A stretch of DNA of 64,000 nucleotides from Tistrella mobilis KA081020-065 (GCF_000264455.2 NC_017956.1:1409501-1473500); one strand, 5' to 3'. Counted from the first letter of the stretch, positions 8,002 to 17,625 are shown. The notes: generated from the letters alone by a model not told the origin. Translations and numbers: made by a program.

Positions 8002-8754
8002 ATGTCCGCTTCTCCCGCCCCCATCTTCGCAGGCCGCCGCGTGCTCATCACCGGTGCCAGCAGCGGCATCGGCGCCGCCATCGGCCGCCGCCTTGCCGCC
8101 GACGGCGCGGCCGTGATGCTCGCCGCCCGCCGCACCGACCGCCTTGAGGCGCTTGCCGCAGAGATCACCGCCGCCGGCGGCACGGCCGCAATTGCCACGG
8201 TCGACATTGCTGACCGCGCCGCGGTGCAGCGTCTGGCCGACGAAACCGAAGCCCGCTTCGGCGCCATCGACGTGCTGGTCAACAATGCCGGCCTGATGCC
8301 GCTCTCGCCGCTCGCCGCCGGCAAGGTGGAGGAGTGGGAGCGGATGGTCGACGTCAACCTGAAGGGCGTGCTCTACGGCATTGCCGCGGTGCTGCCCAAG
8401 ATGCAGGCCCAGGGGCGCGGCCATGTGATCAACGTGGCCTCGGTCGCAGCTCACAAGGTCTTCCCCGGCGCCGCCGTCTATTGCGCCACCAAATTCGCCG
8501 TCCGGGCCCTGTCGGAAGGGCTGCGGATGGAGGCGGGGCCGAAGATCCGCACCACGGTGATTTCACCCGGCACGGTTGCGACCGAACTTGCCGACACCAT
8601 CACCGTGCCCGAGGTGGCGGCCATGATCCGCCGCTATCAGGAGATCGCCATCGGCCCCGAGGCGATCGCCGATGCCGTGGCCTATGCCATGGCCCAGCCC
8701 GCAACCGTCGACGTGAACGAGATCGTCATCCGCCCGACGGCGCAGGACCTCTGA
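8002..8754 (+). CDS. Short-chain dehydrogenase/reductase
   Basis: A classical SDR of 250 residues: cofactor loop [12 protein letters not shown], and catalytic YCATK with the serine in [10 protein letters not shown]. The substitution of D/E after strand 2 by AARRTDR suggests NADP(H). Start [20 protein letters not shown], chosen because the upstream in-frame extension overlaps the operator. It probably handles an alcohol or ketone in the same acyl pathway as the divergent CoA ligase. The TetR gene follows 167 bp downstream. Confidence 0.88.
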   Translation: MSASPAPIFAGRRVLITGASSGIGAAIGRRLAADGAAVMLAARRTDRLEALAAEITAAGGTAAIATVDIADRAAVQRLADETEARFGAIDVLVNNAGLMPLSPLAAGKVEEWERMVDVNLKGVLYGIAAVLPKMQAQGRGHVINVASVAAHKVFPGAAVYCATKFAVRALSEGLRMEAGPKIRTTVISPGTVATELADTITVPEVAAMIRRYQEIAIGPEAIADAVAYAMAQPATVDVNEIVIRPTAQDL

Positions 8755-8921
8755 GCCTCGTGACGGCCGGAGGGCCGCCGCGGCGGCGCCCCTCCGCTTC
8801 GCGTGTGCGCGCAGGTCGACATGCCGTCCCGGCCTTGCCCCGCTGCGACTTCCCGGCCATTCTGGCACCCAGATGGGACGATCCGTGCGGACGTCCCGCC
8901 ACTGGCCAGGATGGAGCCCCC

Positions 8922-9623
8922 TTGACCATTGCCCCCGGACGGCGCGCACGCAGTACCGAAGCCAAGGCTGCCCGGCGCGAGGCGATCCTCGATGCCGCCC
9001 GGCGGCTTTACGAGGCGGCGCCGACGATCGAGGCGGTGGGTATAGAAGAGGTCGCCCGCGCGGCCGGTGTCGCCAAGGGCACGGTCTATCTTTATGCGCC
9101 GTCCAAGGAAGCGCTGTTCCTGGCGCTTTATGAGCGCACCACCCTGGCCTGGCTCAACCGGCTGGAGGCGCGGCTTGCCGCCAAGTCGGCAGCCGATCCG
9201 GCGCGGGCGGGCTATGCCGCCGATGCGGCCCGGGCTGCGGCGGCCGCCGTGGTGGGGGCCTGTACGGACGTGCCGTTGATGGCCCGGCTGAACGCCGCGC
9301 TGCACGGCTCGCTGGAACCGCGGCTGGATGCGGATGCGCTTTATGCGGTCAAGATCGGCATGATCGAACGGTTGAACGGCATCGCCCGCGATCTCGGCCG
9401 GGTGCTCGGCCTGCCGGCGCGGGAGGCGGCGGAGGTCGTGCCCGGCCTGTTCGTGTGCATGATCGGTTGCCATCACGTCGCGATGCCGCCGCCCAATCTG
9501 GCCGGGCTGTACGAGCGGCCCGAGATGGCGCCCTATCGGCTTGATTTCAGCCGGTTGATGGGGAATTCCCTGCGGGACATGTTCCTGGGGCGGCTGGCCG
9601 CCCGTCCGGAAGAACCCGCCTGA
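8922..9623 (+). CDS. TetR/AcrR family transcriptional regulator
   Basis: About 233 residues from a TTG start at 8922, which has GGAG 5 bases upstream; no ATG is better placed. N-terminal HTH: RREAILDAARRLYEAAPTIEAVGIEEVARAAGVAKGTVYLYAPSKEALFLALYE, a textbook TetR region. The C-terminal ligand domain is not assignable. It follows the SDR gene and ends at a strong terminator. The palindrome at 7937-7959 is its likely target. Confidence 0.85.
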   Translation: MTIAPGRRARSTEAKAARREAILDAARRLYEAAPTIEAVGIEEVARAAGVAKGTVYLYAPSKEALFLALYERTTLAWLNRLEARLAAKSAADPARAGYAADAARAAAAAVVGACTDVPLMARLNAALHGSLEPRLDADALYAVKIGMIERLNGIARDLGRVLGLPAREAAEVVPGLFVCMIGCHHVAMPPPNLAGLYERPEMAPYRLDFSRLMGNSLRDMFLGRLAARPEEPA

Positions 9624-9674
9624 CATAAATCCGAATCCTCCCTCTTTTATTCCCTGATCCGACCGGTTGCGATG

Positions 9675-9716
9675 GCCGGTGCCTGCGCGCGAGAGGCGAG
9701 CGGTACCGGCTTTTTT
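9675..9716 (+). terminator. Rho-independent terminator after TetR
   Basis: GCCGGTGCC (9675-9683) pairs with GGTACCGGC (9702-9710), one mismatch, followed directly by six T residues. It closes the SDR-TetR unit before the sugar operon promoter region. Confidence 0.8.
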
Positions 9717-9768
9717 GCGTGTTCCGGTCCCCTTGACTCGGCCTGTCACGGCGCCGTAACGTCGAGGC

Positions 9769-9803
9769 GTGAAAGAAATTCTGATCTATGAAAAAACTTT
9801 CAC
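9769..9803 (+). promoter_or_regulatory. Candidate SorC operator before the sugar/polyol operon
   Basis: Inverted repeat GTGAAAG (9769-9775) ... CTTTCAC (9797-9803), in an AT-rich island about 145 bp before the binding-protein gene. A TTGACT at 9733-9738 could be a -35 element. The gap 9717-9945 otherwise shows no gene. The SorC-family regulator in the same operon is the obvious candidate to bind here. Confidence 0.5.
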
Positions 9804-9945
9804 AGCCATCATCGGGCCGCGGGATGCGGCCGCAGTGAAGCACCGACGCAGGCCGGGAGGGCCGGGCGGAGGGTATGGGCCAGAACGGGCGCCGAGGGAT
9901 CCGAAGCCAAGCGATCCCGGTCCGAGACGTTGGGGAAACGCCGAG

Positions 9946-10983
9946 ATGAAGACTTTCACCGCCGCCCTGCTCGCGGGGGCGATCGCCGTGGCCGGGATGG
10001 GCATGACCACCGCCGCGGCCAAGGCCGAAGAGACCTCTCCCTTCCGCTGCAAGGAAGGCGAGACCTATGCCATGAACGTCATGGTGTCGGGCGTGGAATA
10101 CTGGTTCCCGGTCTATGAGATGTTCAAGCAGGCCGCCCATCAGATGGGCTGCAAGACCGTCTATACCGGCACGCCGGATTACGACGTGACCAAGCAGCTG
10201 GCGACCTTCGAACAGGTGCTGGCCAAACAGCCGGCCGGCGTGCTGCTGCACCCGATGAACCCCGATCCGTTCATCGAGCCGATCGATCGCGCCGCAGAGA
10301 TGGGCATTCCGGTCGTGACCTTTGCGGCCGATTCGCCCAACAGCAAGCGCGTCGCCTATGTCACTTCCGACAATTTCCGCGAGGGCGCCACGGCCGCCGA
10401 TACTCTCGCCAAGGCCATGGGCGGCAAGGGCGACTACGCCATCCTGGAGAATCCCGGCCAGGACAATCACGACCGCCGGGTGTCGTCCTTCATCAGGCAG
10501 ATGGAGGAAAAGTATCCGGAGATGAAGCTGGTGGCCCGCACCGCCACCAACCAGGATCCGACCCGCGCCTATAACGCGGTGCTGACCATGGCCCAGGCCC
10601 ATCCCGGGCTCGGCGCCGTGTTCATGCCCGAGGCGAGTTCGGCGCTGGGCGCTGCCCAGGCGGCGAACGAGCTGGGCGGCAAGATCAAGGTCATGAGCGT
10701 CGACGTGAACGCCAAGGTGCTCGATATGATCAAGGCCGGCCAGATGTTCGGCGCGATCAACCCGAACCAGGGCGTCCAGGGCTATATGGGCTTCATGATG
10801 CTGTTCCTGGCGGCCCATCCCGATCTGATCGACCCGATGAACGACTATAAGCGCAGCGGCTTCAACCCGTTCACGCTGCCGGTCATCGACAACGGCTTCT
10901 CGATCGTGACGCCCGAGAACGCCCAGGATTTCTATTGGGACGCTTACCTGAAGCGCCGCGGCACCAAGGGCATCGACGAGTGA
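9946..10983 (+). CDS. Sugar ABC transporter substrate-binding protein (RbsB-like)
   Basis: A 345-residue periplasmic protein of the Peripla_BP_4 type. The signal peptide MKTFTAALLAGAIAVAGMGM...AKAEET sets the start; the longer open frame upstream has no signal peptide. Family features: FEQVLAKQPAGVLLHPMNPD (sugar-binding lobe) and GIPVVTFAADSPNSKRVAYV. It delivers a sugar or polyol to the RbsA/RbsC-type partners downstream. A strong hairpin follows the gene, as is usual where binding protein must exceed the membrane parts. Confidence 0.88.
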   Translation: MKTFTAALLAGAIAVAGMGMTTAAAKAEETSPFRCKEGETYAMNVMVSGVEYWFPVYEMFKQAAHQMGCKTVYTGTPDYDVTKQLATFEQVLAKQPAGVLLHPMNPDPFIEPIDRAAEMGIPVVTFAADSPNSKRVAYVTSDNFREGATAADTLAKAMGGKGDYAILENPGQDNHDRRVSSFIRQMEEKYPEMKLVARTATNQDPTRAYNAVLTMAQAHPGLGAVFMPEASSALGAAQAANELGGKIKVMSVDVNAKVLDMIKAGQMFGAINPNQGVQGYMGFMMLFLAAHPDLIDPMNDYKRSGFNPFTLPVIDNGFSIVTPENAQDFYWDAYLKRRGTKGIDE

Positions 10984-11005
10984 ACTGAGGGGTGCGGCCC
11001 CTGCG

Positions 11006-11027
11006 GCCGGGCGGGTGACCGCCCGGC
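11006..11027 (+). terminator. Intercistronic hairpin after the binding-protein gene
   Basis: GCCGGGCGG, loop GTGA, CCGCCCGGC: perfect 9-bp stem with a stable tetraloop and no T-run. More likely an mRNA stabiliser for the upstream message or partial attenuator than a full terminator. Confidence 0.6.
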
Positions 11028-11100
11028 ATGCTCCCGCCCTCTTTCTCCTGCCCCCTCTCTTTCCTGCCTCAGCATCACCCGAGAACGGTCCGGCTGATCC

Positions 11101-12666
11101 ATGACCCATCCTGAACCGGTGGCCGGCGCACAGGGCGAGACCGTCCTGAAGCTTAGCGGCATCACCAAATCCTTCGGCCCGGTCAGGGTGCTGACCGGGG
11201 TGGATTTCGACCTGAAGGCGGGCGAGGTCCATGCGCTGGCCGGCGAGAACGGTGCCGGCAAGTCGACCCTGATGAACATCATCGACGGCATCCATCGCCC
11301 CGATGGCGGGCAGGTGGAGCTGTTCGGTGAAGCGGTGCATCTGTCGGGGCCGGCCGAGGCCCAGGCGCGGGGCATCGGTTTCGTGCACCAGGAAATCGCC
11401 CTCTGCCCCGACATCTCGATCGCCGAGAACATCTTCATGGCGGCACCCCATGCCCGCGGCCGCTGGTTCCTGAACCGGCGCGAGTTGCGGCGCAAGGCCG
11501 AGGCGGTGCTGGGGCTGCTGCACCCGATGCCGGTGGATACGCCGGTCGGGCAGATCGGCATTTCGGCCCAGCAACTGGTCGAGATCGCCAAGGCGCTGAC
11601 GCTCGACTGCCGGATCCTGATCCTGGACGAGCCCACCGCCGCCCTGACCGAGGCCGAAACCCGGCGGCTGTTCGACGTGATCCGCACGCTGAAGGCACGG
11701 GGCATCGCGATCATCTATATCAGCCATCGCATGGCCGAGATCTTCGAGATCTGCGACCGGATCACGGTGCTGCGCGACGGCCGCAAGGTGGTGACCAAGG
11801 CGATCGCCGACACCACGCCCGAAGAGGTGGCCGAACGCATGGTCGGCCGCGAACTTGGCGACCTCTACCCGGAAAAGCCGGGCGTGCCCGCGGGCGCGCC
11901 GGTGCTGCTGCAGGTGGAGGGTCTGGCCGATGCCGACGACCATATCGCGGAAATCGGCTTCGACCTGAAGGCCGGCGAGATCCTGGGTCTGGCCGGGCTG
12001 ATGGGCGCCGGGCGAAGCGAGATCGCCCAGACCGTCTGCGGGCTGCGCCACCGCGCGGCCGGCCGGGTGGTGGTCGAGGGGCACGAGGCGCGGATCCCCG
12101 ACTATCGTGGCGCCACGAAACAGGGCCTCGCCTATCTTTCCGAAGACCGCAAGGGGGCGGGCGTGTTCCTCGACATGTCGATCGCGGCCAATGTCTCGGC
12201 CCAGGATCCGGGCCGCGTAGCCGGCCGGCTGGGCATGATCGACGGCCGCGCCGAGGCGGCCCAGGCGGCCGAATTCGGCCGGCGGATGTCGCTGCGCATG
12301 GCGGGCCCCGGCCAGAAGGTGTCGGAGCTGTCGGGCGGCAACCAGCAGAAGGTGGCGATCGCCAAGCTGCTGCTGACCGGCCCGCGTATCGTCTTCCTGG
12401 ACGAGCCGACCCGCGGCGTCGATGTCGGCGCCAAATCCGAGATCTATCAGATCCTCCGCGGCCTGGCGGCCGAGGGTAGGGGGGTCGTGGTCATCTCGTC
12501 GGAACTGCCCGAGCTGATCGGCCTGGCCGATCGCATCCTGGTGATCCGCGAAGGCCGGATCGCCGGTGAGGTGGCGGGGCCGGAGATGACCGAGGAACAC
12601 ATCATCCGACTTGCATCCGGCGTGGGCGCCCCCGGCGCCGCCGGCGAAGGGAGCCTGCGGCCATGA
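11101..12666 (+). CDS. Sugar ABC transporter ATP-binding protein (RbsA/MglA-like)
   Basis: A 521-residue protein with two ABC domains in tandem, the hallmark of CUT2 importers. First domain: Walker A GENGAGKSTLM, Walker B LILDEPTAALT. Second domain: degenerate Walker A GLMGAGRSEI, signature ELSGGNQQKVAIAKLL, Walker B FLDEPTRGVDVGAKSEIY. The degenerate second Walker A is normal in this family. Its stop overlaps the permease start by four bases. Confidence 0.92.
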   Translation: MTHPEPVAGAQGETVLKLSGITKSFGPVRVLTGVDFDLKAGEVHALAGENGAGKSTLMNIIDGIHRPDGGQVELFGEAVHLSGPAEAQARGIGFVHQEIALCPDISIAENIFMAAPHARGRWFLNRRELRRKAEAVLGLLHPMPVDTPVGQIGISAQQLVEIAKALTLDCRILILDEPTAALTEAETRRLFDVIRTLKARGIAIIYISHRMAEIFEICDRITVLRDGRKVVTKAIADTTPEEVAERMVGRELGDLYPEKPGVPAGAPVLLQVEGLADADDHIAEIGFDLKAGEILGLAGLMGAGRSEIAQTVCGLRHRAAGRVVVEGHEARIPDYRGATKQGLAYLSEDRKGAGVFLDMSIAANVSAQDPGRVAGRLGMIDGRAEAAQAAEFGRRMSLRMAGPGQKVSELSGGNQQKVAIAKLLLTGPRIVFLDEPTRGVDVGAKSEIYQILRGLAAEGRGVVVISSELPELIGLADRILVIREGRIAGEVAGPEMTEEHIIRLASGVGAPGAAGEGSLRP

Positions 12667-13700
12667 GCACGGCAGAAACCAACCGCGCAGAGACTGACGG
12701 GCGGAAGACCGGAGACATGAAGGCCGGGGCGCATCCGGCCGAACCCCGCCTGTCGCTGCTCGCCCGCTTCAACAAGATGCGCGAGGCCGGGCTGATCGTG
12801 ATCATCGCGGCGCTGTTCGTGATCATGAGCTTCGCTTCGCCCTATTTCCTGACCGTCGCCAACATGAAGGCGCTGATGCTCTCGTTCTCGATCGAGGGCA
12901 TCGTGGTGGTCGGCATGACCATCCTGCTGATCGTGGGCGGCATCGACCTGTCGGTGGGGGCGGTGGTCTGTTTCGCCATGGTGGTGGCGGGCAAGCTGTT
13001 CCTGCTGGGCGTCGACCCCTGGACCGCGTCGCTCGGCGGCATCGCCGCGGCGGCGATGTGCGGCGTGATCATGGGCGCCTGTGTCACGCGGATCGGTCTC
13101 AACCATTTCATCGCCTCGCTCGCGATGATGGTGATCGTCCGCGGCGCCTGCCTGGTGATCACCGAGGGCACGCCGCTGTCGCTGTTCTCGTTGCCGAAAG
13201 AGTTCAAATTCGTCGGTCAGGGCTCGCTCGGTCAGGTGCCGGTGGTGATCCTGATCTTCCTGGCGATCGTGGTGGTCTTCGACCTGCTGATGCGCCGGGC
13301 CGTGGCCTTCCGGCGGGTGTTCTATACCGGCAGCAACCCCAAGGCGGCCGACTATTCCGGCATCCGCACCTCGCGCGTCATCTTCTGGGTGACGGTGTTG
13401 AGTTCGGCCCTGGCCGGGCTGGCAGGCGTGATCTTCATGGCCCGCTTCGGCGCCGCCACCCCCACCTTCGGCGTCGGCATGGAGCTGAACGTGATCGCGG
13501 CCGCGGTCATCGGCGGCGCCAGCCTGAAGGGCGGGTCCGGTTCGGTGCTGGGCGCGGTGCTGGGTGTCGCCCTGCTGTCGCTGGTGACCAATTCGCTCAT
13601 CCTGCTCGACGTCTCGGTCTACTGGCAGGATATGGTGAAAGGTCTGATCCTGCTTGTCGCGGTCTCGGTCGACCATATGCTGAACCGCAGACGCGCCTGA
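12663..13700 (+). CDS. Sugar ABC transporter permease (RbsC-like)
   Basis: A 345-residue inner membrane protein of the BPD_transp_2 family with about eight to ten helices. The CUT2 signature GGIDLSVGAVVCFAMVVAG and the later GVGMELNVIAAAVIGGASLKGGSGS region are clear. A hydrophilic 35-residue N-terminal tail precedes the first helix; an internal ATG at 12718 is an alternative start. It pairs as a homodimer with the upstream ATPase. Confidence 0.9.
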   Translation: MSTAETNRAETDGRKTGDMKAGAHPAEPRLSLLARFNKMREAGLIVIIAALFVIMSFASPYFLTVANMKALMLSFSIEGIVVVGMTILLIVGGIDLSVGAVVCFAMVVAGKLFLLGVDPWTASLGGIAAAAMCGVIMGACVTRIGLNHFIASLAMMVIVRGACLVITEGTPLSLFSLPKEFKFVGQGSLGQVPVVILIFLAIVVVFDLLMRRAVAFRRVFYTGSNPKAADYSGIRTSRVIFWVTVLSSALAGLAGVIFMARFGAATPTFGVGMELNVIAAAVIGGASLKGGSGSVLGAVLGVALLSLVTNSLILLDVSVYWQDMVKGLILLVAVSVDHMLNRRRA

Positions 13701-13760
13701 CCTGCCACCCGACCCATGACCGAACCGCTCAAACGTCGGGTGCCCATGCGGAGAGTGACC

Positions 13761-14768
13761 ATGCGGCATGACGACCGGACGCCCACCGGGGATGTCAGAC
13801 AATACGACCTGACCCGCCGGATCTACCGGGCGCTGGTGATGCATTATGTCGAAGGCCTGAAACAGGCCGAGATCGCAAGGCTGACCGGCCAGTCGATCGC
13901 GACCGTCAGCCGGCTGATCAAGCAGGGTCACGATCTGGGCATGGTGGAGATCACCGTCCGCGCGCCCTTCCAGCCCTCGCTGGAGCTGGAGCGGCGGCTG
14001 GCCCGGGCGGCCGGGCTGATGGAGGCGCTGGTGGTGCCCAACCTGTCGGCCAATGACGAGGTGGCGCTGGCGAGCGTGGGCGAGGCGGCGGCCGGGCTGC
14101 TGCTCTCGCGCCTCAAGGACGGCGACACGATCTGCATCTCGGGCGGCAAGGGTGTCAGCGCCCTGGTCGCCGGGCTGAACCCGGCGCGACGCTACGACGT
14201 CTCGGTCGTGCCGGCGACCGGTCTCGTCGAAGGTCCGCTTTATACCGACGTCAACTATGTAGCGGCGCAGATGGCCGAGAAGCTGGGCGGGCGCGCCCAT
14301 CGCATCCATGCGCCGATGTTCGCCGACACGGTGGACCAGCGCGCCATGCTGATCGACATGCGGTCCACCCGCGACATCCTGGACCGCGCACGCCATGCCG
14401 ATATCGCGGTGGTGGGTGTGGGCTCGGTCACGCCGGCCGGCAGCTCTTACTACGACCTTCATCCGGAACTCGCCGACGACCGGACGGAGATCGAGCGGTC
14501 GGGCGCCGAGGCAGAACTGCTCGCCCATCTTCTGGATGGGGCAGGGCGGGTCTGTCGCTATCAGATGAACGACCGGCTGGTGGCGGTCACCCCGGAGGAA
14601 CTCTCCCGCGTGCCATTCTCGATGGGCGTCGCGGTCGGGCCGGCCAAGATCGGCCCGATCCGCGCCGTGCTGCGCGGCCGGCATCTGAAAGGGCTGGTGA
14701 CCGACGAGACCACGGCCGATGCCGTGCTGCCCGGCCTTGAGGCGGAGGCACCTGCCGCCCGGAGCTGA
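13761..14768 (+). CDS. SorC-family transcriptional regulator (EryD-like)
   Basis: About 335 residues: N-terminal HTH (RALVMHYVEGLKQAEIARLTGQSIATVSRLIKQGHDLGMV) and the sugar-phosphate-binding SorC domain (ISGGKGVSALVAGL, VPATGLVEGP, VGVGSV). The ATG at 13761 has GGAGAG 5 bases upstream; ATGs at 13716 and 13746 are in frame without such a site. SorC proteins sense a phosphorylated intermediate. The best-known catabolic analogue is EryD of the erythritol operon, and the neighbouring FAD dehydrogenase and kinase fit that analogy. Confidence 0.87.
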   Translation: MRHDDRTPTGDVRQYDLTRRIYRALVMHYVEGLKQAEIARLTGQSIATVSRLIKQGHDLGMVEITVRAPFQPSLELERRLARAAGLMEALVVPNLSANDEVALASVGEAAAGLLLSRLKDGDTICISGGKGVSALVAGLNPARRYDVSVVPATGLVEGPLYTDVNYVAAQMAEKLGGRAHRIHAPMFADTVDQRAMLIDMRSTRDILDRARHADIAVVGVGSVTPAGSSYYDLHPELADDRTEIERSGAEAELLAHLLDGAGRVCRYQMNDRLVAVTPEELSRVPFSMGVAVGPAKIGPIRAVLRGRHLKGLVTDETTADAVLPGLEAEAPAARS

Positions 14769-14810
14769 GCCCGCCCCCCGCCCCCAGATCCTTCCGCCGA
14801 CGACGCCCGC

Positions 14811-14832
14811 CGCATCGCAGCCTTGCGATGCG
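14811..14832 (+). terminator. Hairpin between SorC and the dehydrogenase gene
   Basis: CGCATCGCA, loop GCCT, TGCGATGCG: perfect 9-bp stem 42 bases after the SorC stop, without a T-run. It may separate expression of transport/regulation from the catabolic enzymes. Confidence 0.5.
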
Positions 14833-14927
14833 CGAGGGGAGGCTTTGTCTCCGCGCCGCCGGCCCGCACCCCTCGCTTTCCCGTCCCGTCTTTCGCGTCA
14901 CCGCAGTTTTCCGGAGGCCTGCCCGTC

Positions 14928-16694
14928 ATGACCACCCGCACACGCGGACATCGGCTGGATGTCCTGGCCAAGGCGCCCGATCCTGACGTCGTCGTGATCG
15001 GCGGCGGCATCAACGGGATCAGCGTCTATCGTGAACTGGCCCTGCAGGGGTTGCGAGTGGTGCTGGCAGAGGCGCAGGATTACTGCGCCGGCGCCAGCGG
15101 TGCCCTGTCGCGCATGATCCATGGCGGCCTGCGCTACATGGAGAACGGCGAGTTCGATCTGGTGCGTGAGGCATTGCGCGAGCGGGACCTGCTGCTGCGC
15201 AACGCGCCGCATTTCGTGGCGCCGCTGGCCACCACCGTGCCGGTGTTCGAATACCTCTCAGGGATCGGCAATGCGCCGCTGCGCTTCGTGGGGTTGAGCC
15301 GCAAGCCCAGCCGGCGCGGGGCGGCGGTGCTGAAGCTGGGGCTCACCTTCTACGACATCTTCACCCGCAAGAGCCGGATGGTGCCGACCCATCGCTTTGC
15401 CGGCAAGGCGCGCACCGCACGCGACTGGCCCGACCTCAATCCGAAGGTCAAGTGCAGCGCCACCTATTACGATGCCTGGATCACCCATCCCGAACGGCTG
15501 GGGCTGGAGATGATCCGTGATCTGGAAGCGACCTGCCCCGATGCGGTGGCGGTGAACTATCTGGCCGCCGAGGGCACCGATGGCGACGCCCTGCTGCTGC
15601 GCGACCGCATCGGCGGCCGGGAATTCCGCCTGCGGCCGAAGCTTGTGGTGAACGCCACCGGCGCCTGGATCGACCTGACCAACCGGCGGGTGGCCAACCT
15701 GGTGGACGCCCCCGGTGCCGGCGCGCTGCCGCGGATGATCGGCGGCACCAAGGGATCGCATCTGATCGTGCGCAACCCGCGGTTGCTGAAGGCGCTGGGC
15801 GACCAGATGATCTATTACGAGAACCAGGAAGGCCGGGTCTGCATCCTGTTCCCCTATTTCGGCAATGTCCTGATCGGGTCCACCGACATCAAGGTCGACA
15901 CGCCGGAGGGTGTGCATTGCGAGACCGACGAGCGGGCCTACATGCTGCAATCGCTGCGCTTCGTCTTCCCGGATATCGAGATCACGCCCGACCAGATCCT
16001 CTACACCTTCTCGGGCGTGCGGCCGCTGACCAATGCCGCAGCGGCGACCACCGGGCAGATCCCGCGCGATCACCATTGCCGTTTCGTGCCGGAAGAGGCC
16101 GGGCTGCCCTTCCCGGTGATGTGCATGATCGGCGGCAAATGGACCACCTTCCGCGGCTTCGGCGAGATCGCCGCCGACCAGGCGCTGGAACGGCTGGGCG
16201 GGCGGCGGCGGGTGTCGACCGACAGGCTCGCGATCGGCGGCGGCCGCGATTTCCCGCCGGCCGGGCCGGCGCGGGAGCGCTGGATCGCCGATCTGGCGGC
16301 CGCGACGGGCATCGGTGCCCATCGGGCACGGGCGCTGGCCGAACGTTACGGCTCTGCCGCGCGCCGGCTGGCGGATGATTTCGTGGCCGCGGGCGACCGG
16401 CCGCTCGCCGCCGATCCGGGCTATGGCACCGCCGAGATCCGCCATCTGATCCGGGCCGAGCATGTCGAGGCGCTGGAAGACCTGATCTGCCGGCGCACCT
16501 CGCTCGCCATCTCGGGCGAGCTGTCGGCCGATCTGCTCGACGAGCTGCTGGCGCTGCTGAGTGAAGAGCGCGGCTGGACGGCGGAACGGGCCGCCGATGA
16601 ACGGGCCCGGACGCTGGAGCGGCTGGCCGCGCTGCACGATGTCACCGAAGACATGCTCCGCGCGCGCAACGAGACGACCCGGGCCGCAGGCTGA
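14928..16694 (+). CDS. FAD-dependent glycerol-3-phosphate dehydrogenase family (GlpD/EryB-like)
   Basis: A 588-residue flavoprotein. N-terminal dinucleotide fold VVVIGGGINGISVYRELALQGL, then the family segment SGALSRMIHGGLRYMENGEFDLVREALRER. C-terminal DAO_C helical domain from about residue 440. Start ATG at 14928 with GGAGG 10 bases upstream. Classical members oxidise sn-glycerol-3-phosphate to DHAP and reduce quinone; EryB oxidises erythritol phosphate. Between a SorC regulator and an aldolase/kinase pair, a polyol-phosphate dehydrogenase is more likely than a housekeeping GlpD. Substrate is inference. Confidence 0.85.
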   Translation: MTTRTRGHRLDVLAKAPDPDVVVIGGGINGISVYRELALQGLRVVLAEAQDYCAGASGALSRMIHGGLRYMENGEFDLVREALRERDLLLRNAPHFVAPLATTVPVFEYLSGIGNAPLRFVGLSRKPSRRGAAVLKLGLTFYDIFTRKSRMVPTHRFAGKARTARDWPDLNPKVKCSATYYDAWITHPERLGLEMIRDLEATCPDAVAVNYLAAEGTDGDALLLRDRIGGREFRLRPKLVVNATGAWIDLTNRRVANLVDAPGAGALPRMIGGTKGSHLIVRNPRLLKALGDQMIYYENQEGRVCILFPYFGNVLIGSTDIKVDTPEGVHCETDERAYMLQSLRFVFPDIEITPDQILYTFSGVRPLTNAAAATTGQIPRDHHCRFVPEEAGLPFPVMCMIGGKWTTFRGFGEIAADQALERLGGRRRVSTDRLAIGGGRDFPPAGPARERWIADLAAATGIGAHRARALAERYGSAARRLADDFVAAGDRPLAADPGYGTAEIRHLIRAEHVEALEDLICRRTSLAISGELSADLLDELLALLSEERGWTAERAADERARTLERLAALHDVTEDMLRARNETTRAAG

Positions 16695-16748
16695 GCCCGG
16701 CGCGAACCTGCCTCTGAACACCTGGCTTGAAGAAAGGGCCGACCATCG

Positions 16749-17591
16749 ATGTCCGACAAGTTCCGCCTCAACCGCCTGTTCCGCAATGGCCGCTGCCTCG
16801 ACGTCGCCATCGACCACGGCATCTTCAACGAGCCGACCATGCTGTCGGGGCTGGAGGATGCCAAGGCCGTGTTCGACAGGCTGATCGCGGCCGCACCCGA
16901 TGCGATCCAGACCAATTTCGGTCAGGCCGACCTGTTGCAATCGGTGCCGACCTCGGCGAAGCCGGCCCTGGTGATGCGGGTCGATGCAGCGAATGTCTAC
17001 AACCGCCACAAGCACACCCACATGTGGTCGACCCTGCAGCAGGCCGATGATCCGGTGCTGCCGGCGGTGCAGCTGGATGCGGCCTGCGTGGTGATCAACC
17101 TGCTGATGCTGCCGGGCGAACACGACCTGTTCCGCCAGTGCGTGGAGAACATCGCGAAGGTCCGCGCCGCCTGCGATCGCTATCGCATGCCGCTGATGAT
17201 CGAGCCGCTGGTGATGGCGCCCCATTCCGAGGCCGGCGGCTATATGGTGGATGGCGATGCCGAGAAGATCGTCGCCCTGGTCCGCTTCGCCCGCGAGTTG
17301 GGCGCTGATGTGATCAAGGCCGATCCGACTACCAACCCGGAAGACTTCCATCGTGTGGTCGAAACCGCCCGGTGCCCGGTGCTGGTCCGCGGCGGCGGCA
17401 AGGAGGATCTGCTGACGGTGCTGAAGAAGTCGGAAGCGCTGCTGAAGCAGGGGGCGAAGGGGCTGGTCTATGGCCGCAACGTCTATCAGCACGACAACCC
17501 GACGGGGGTGACCCGGGCGCTGATGACGCTGATCCATGACGACGCCACCGCGGAAGAGGCCTTCGCGGCGTATAAGGCCGTTGCCGCCTGA
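16749..17591 (+). CDS. Class I DeoC/LacD/FbaB-type aldolase
   Basis: A 280-residue TIM-barrel aldolase of the DhnA family. Acidic residue near the phosphate site in LDVAIDHGIFN; likely Schiff-base lysine K190 in ADVIKADPTTN; phosphate-binding glycines in VLVRGGGKEDL and GLVYGRNVYQH. Such enzymes cleave ketose phosphates to DHAP (or a relative) and an aldehyde. The position between dehydrogenase and kinase makes it the cleavage step of the operon. No tagatose- or fructose-specific feature is visible. Confidence 0.83.
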   Translation: MSDKFRLNRLFRNGRCLDVAIDHGIFNEPTMLSGLEDAKAVFDRLIAAAPDAIQTNFGQADLLQSVPTSAKPALVMRVDAANVYNRHKHTHMWSTLQQADDPVLPAVQLDAACVVINLLMLPGEHDLFRQCVENIAKVRAACDRYRMPLMIEPLVMAPHSEAGGYMVDGDAEKIVALVRFARELGADVIKADPTTNPEDFHRVVETARCPVLVRGGGKEDLLTVLKKSEALLKQGAKGLVYGRNVYQHDNPTGVTRALMTLIHDDATAEEAFAAYKAVAA

Positions 17592-17601
17592 GGCGGGGGC
17601 G

Positions 17602-17625
17602 GGCGCTGCCCCCCGAGGCAGCGCC
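17602..17625 (+). terminator. Intercistronic hairpin before the kinase gene
   Basis: GGCGCTGCC, six-base loop, GGCAGCGCC: perfect 9-bp stem in the 65-bp gap between aldolase and kinase, without a T-run. It is followed by a strong GGGAGG ribosome site for the kinase. Confidence 0.5.

Noticed and set aside
9733-9760. TTGACT as -35 element of the sugar operon
   Set aside because: The best -10 at 17 bp spacing (GTAACG) is poor, so I do not call a promoter.
9547-12600. 1017-codon open frame on the minus strand
   Set aside because: Antisense to the clearly coding binding-protein and ATPase genes; His/Gly/Arg/Gln-rich translation typical of the shadow of GC-rich codons.
12447-14684. 745-codon minus-strand frame
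   Set aside because: Shadow of the permease and SorC genes; no domain or signal.
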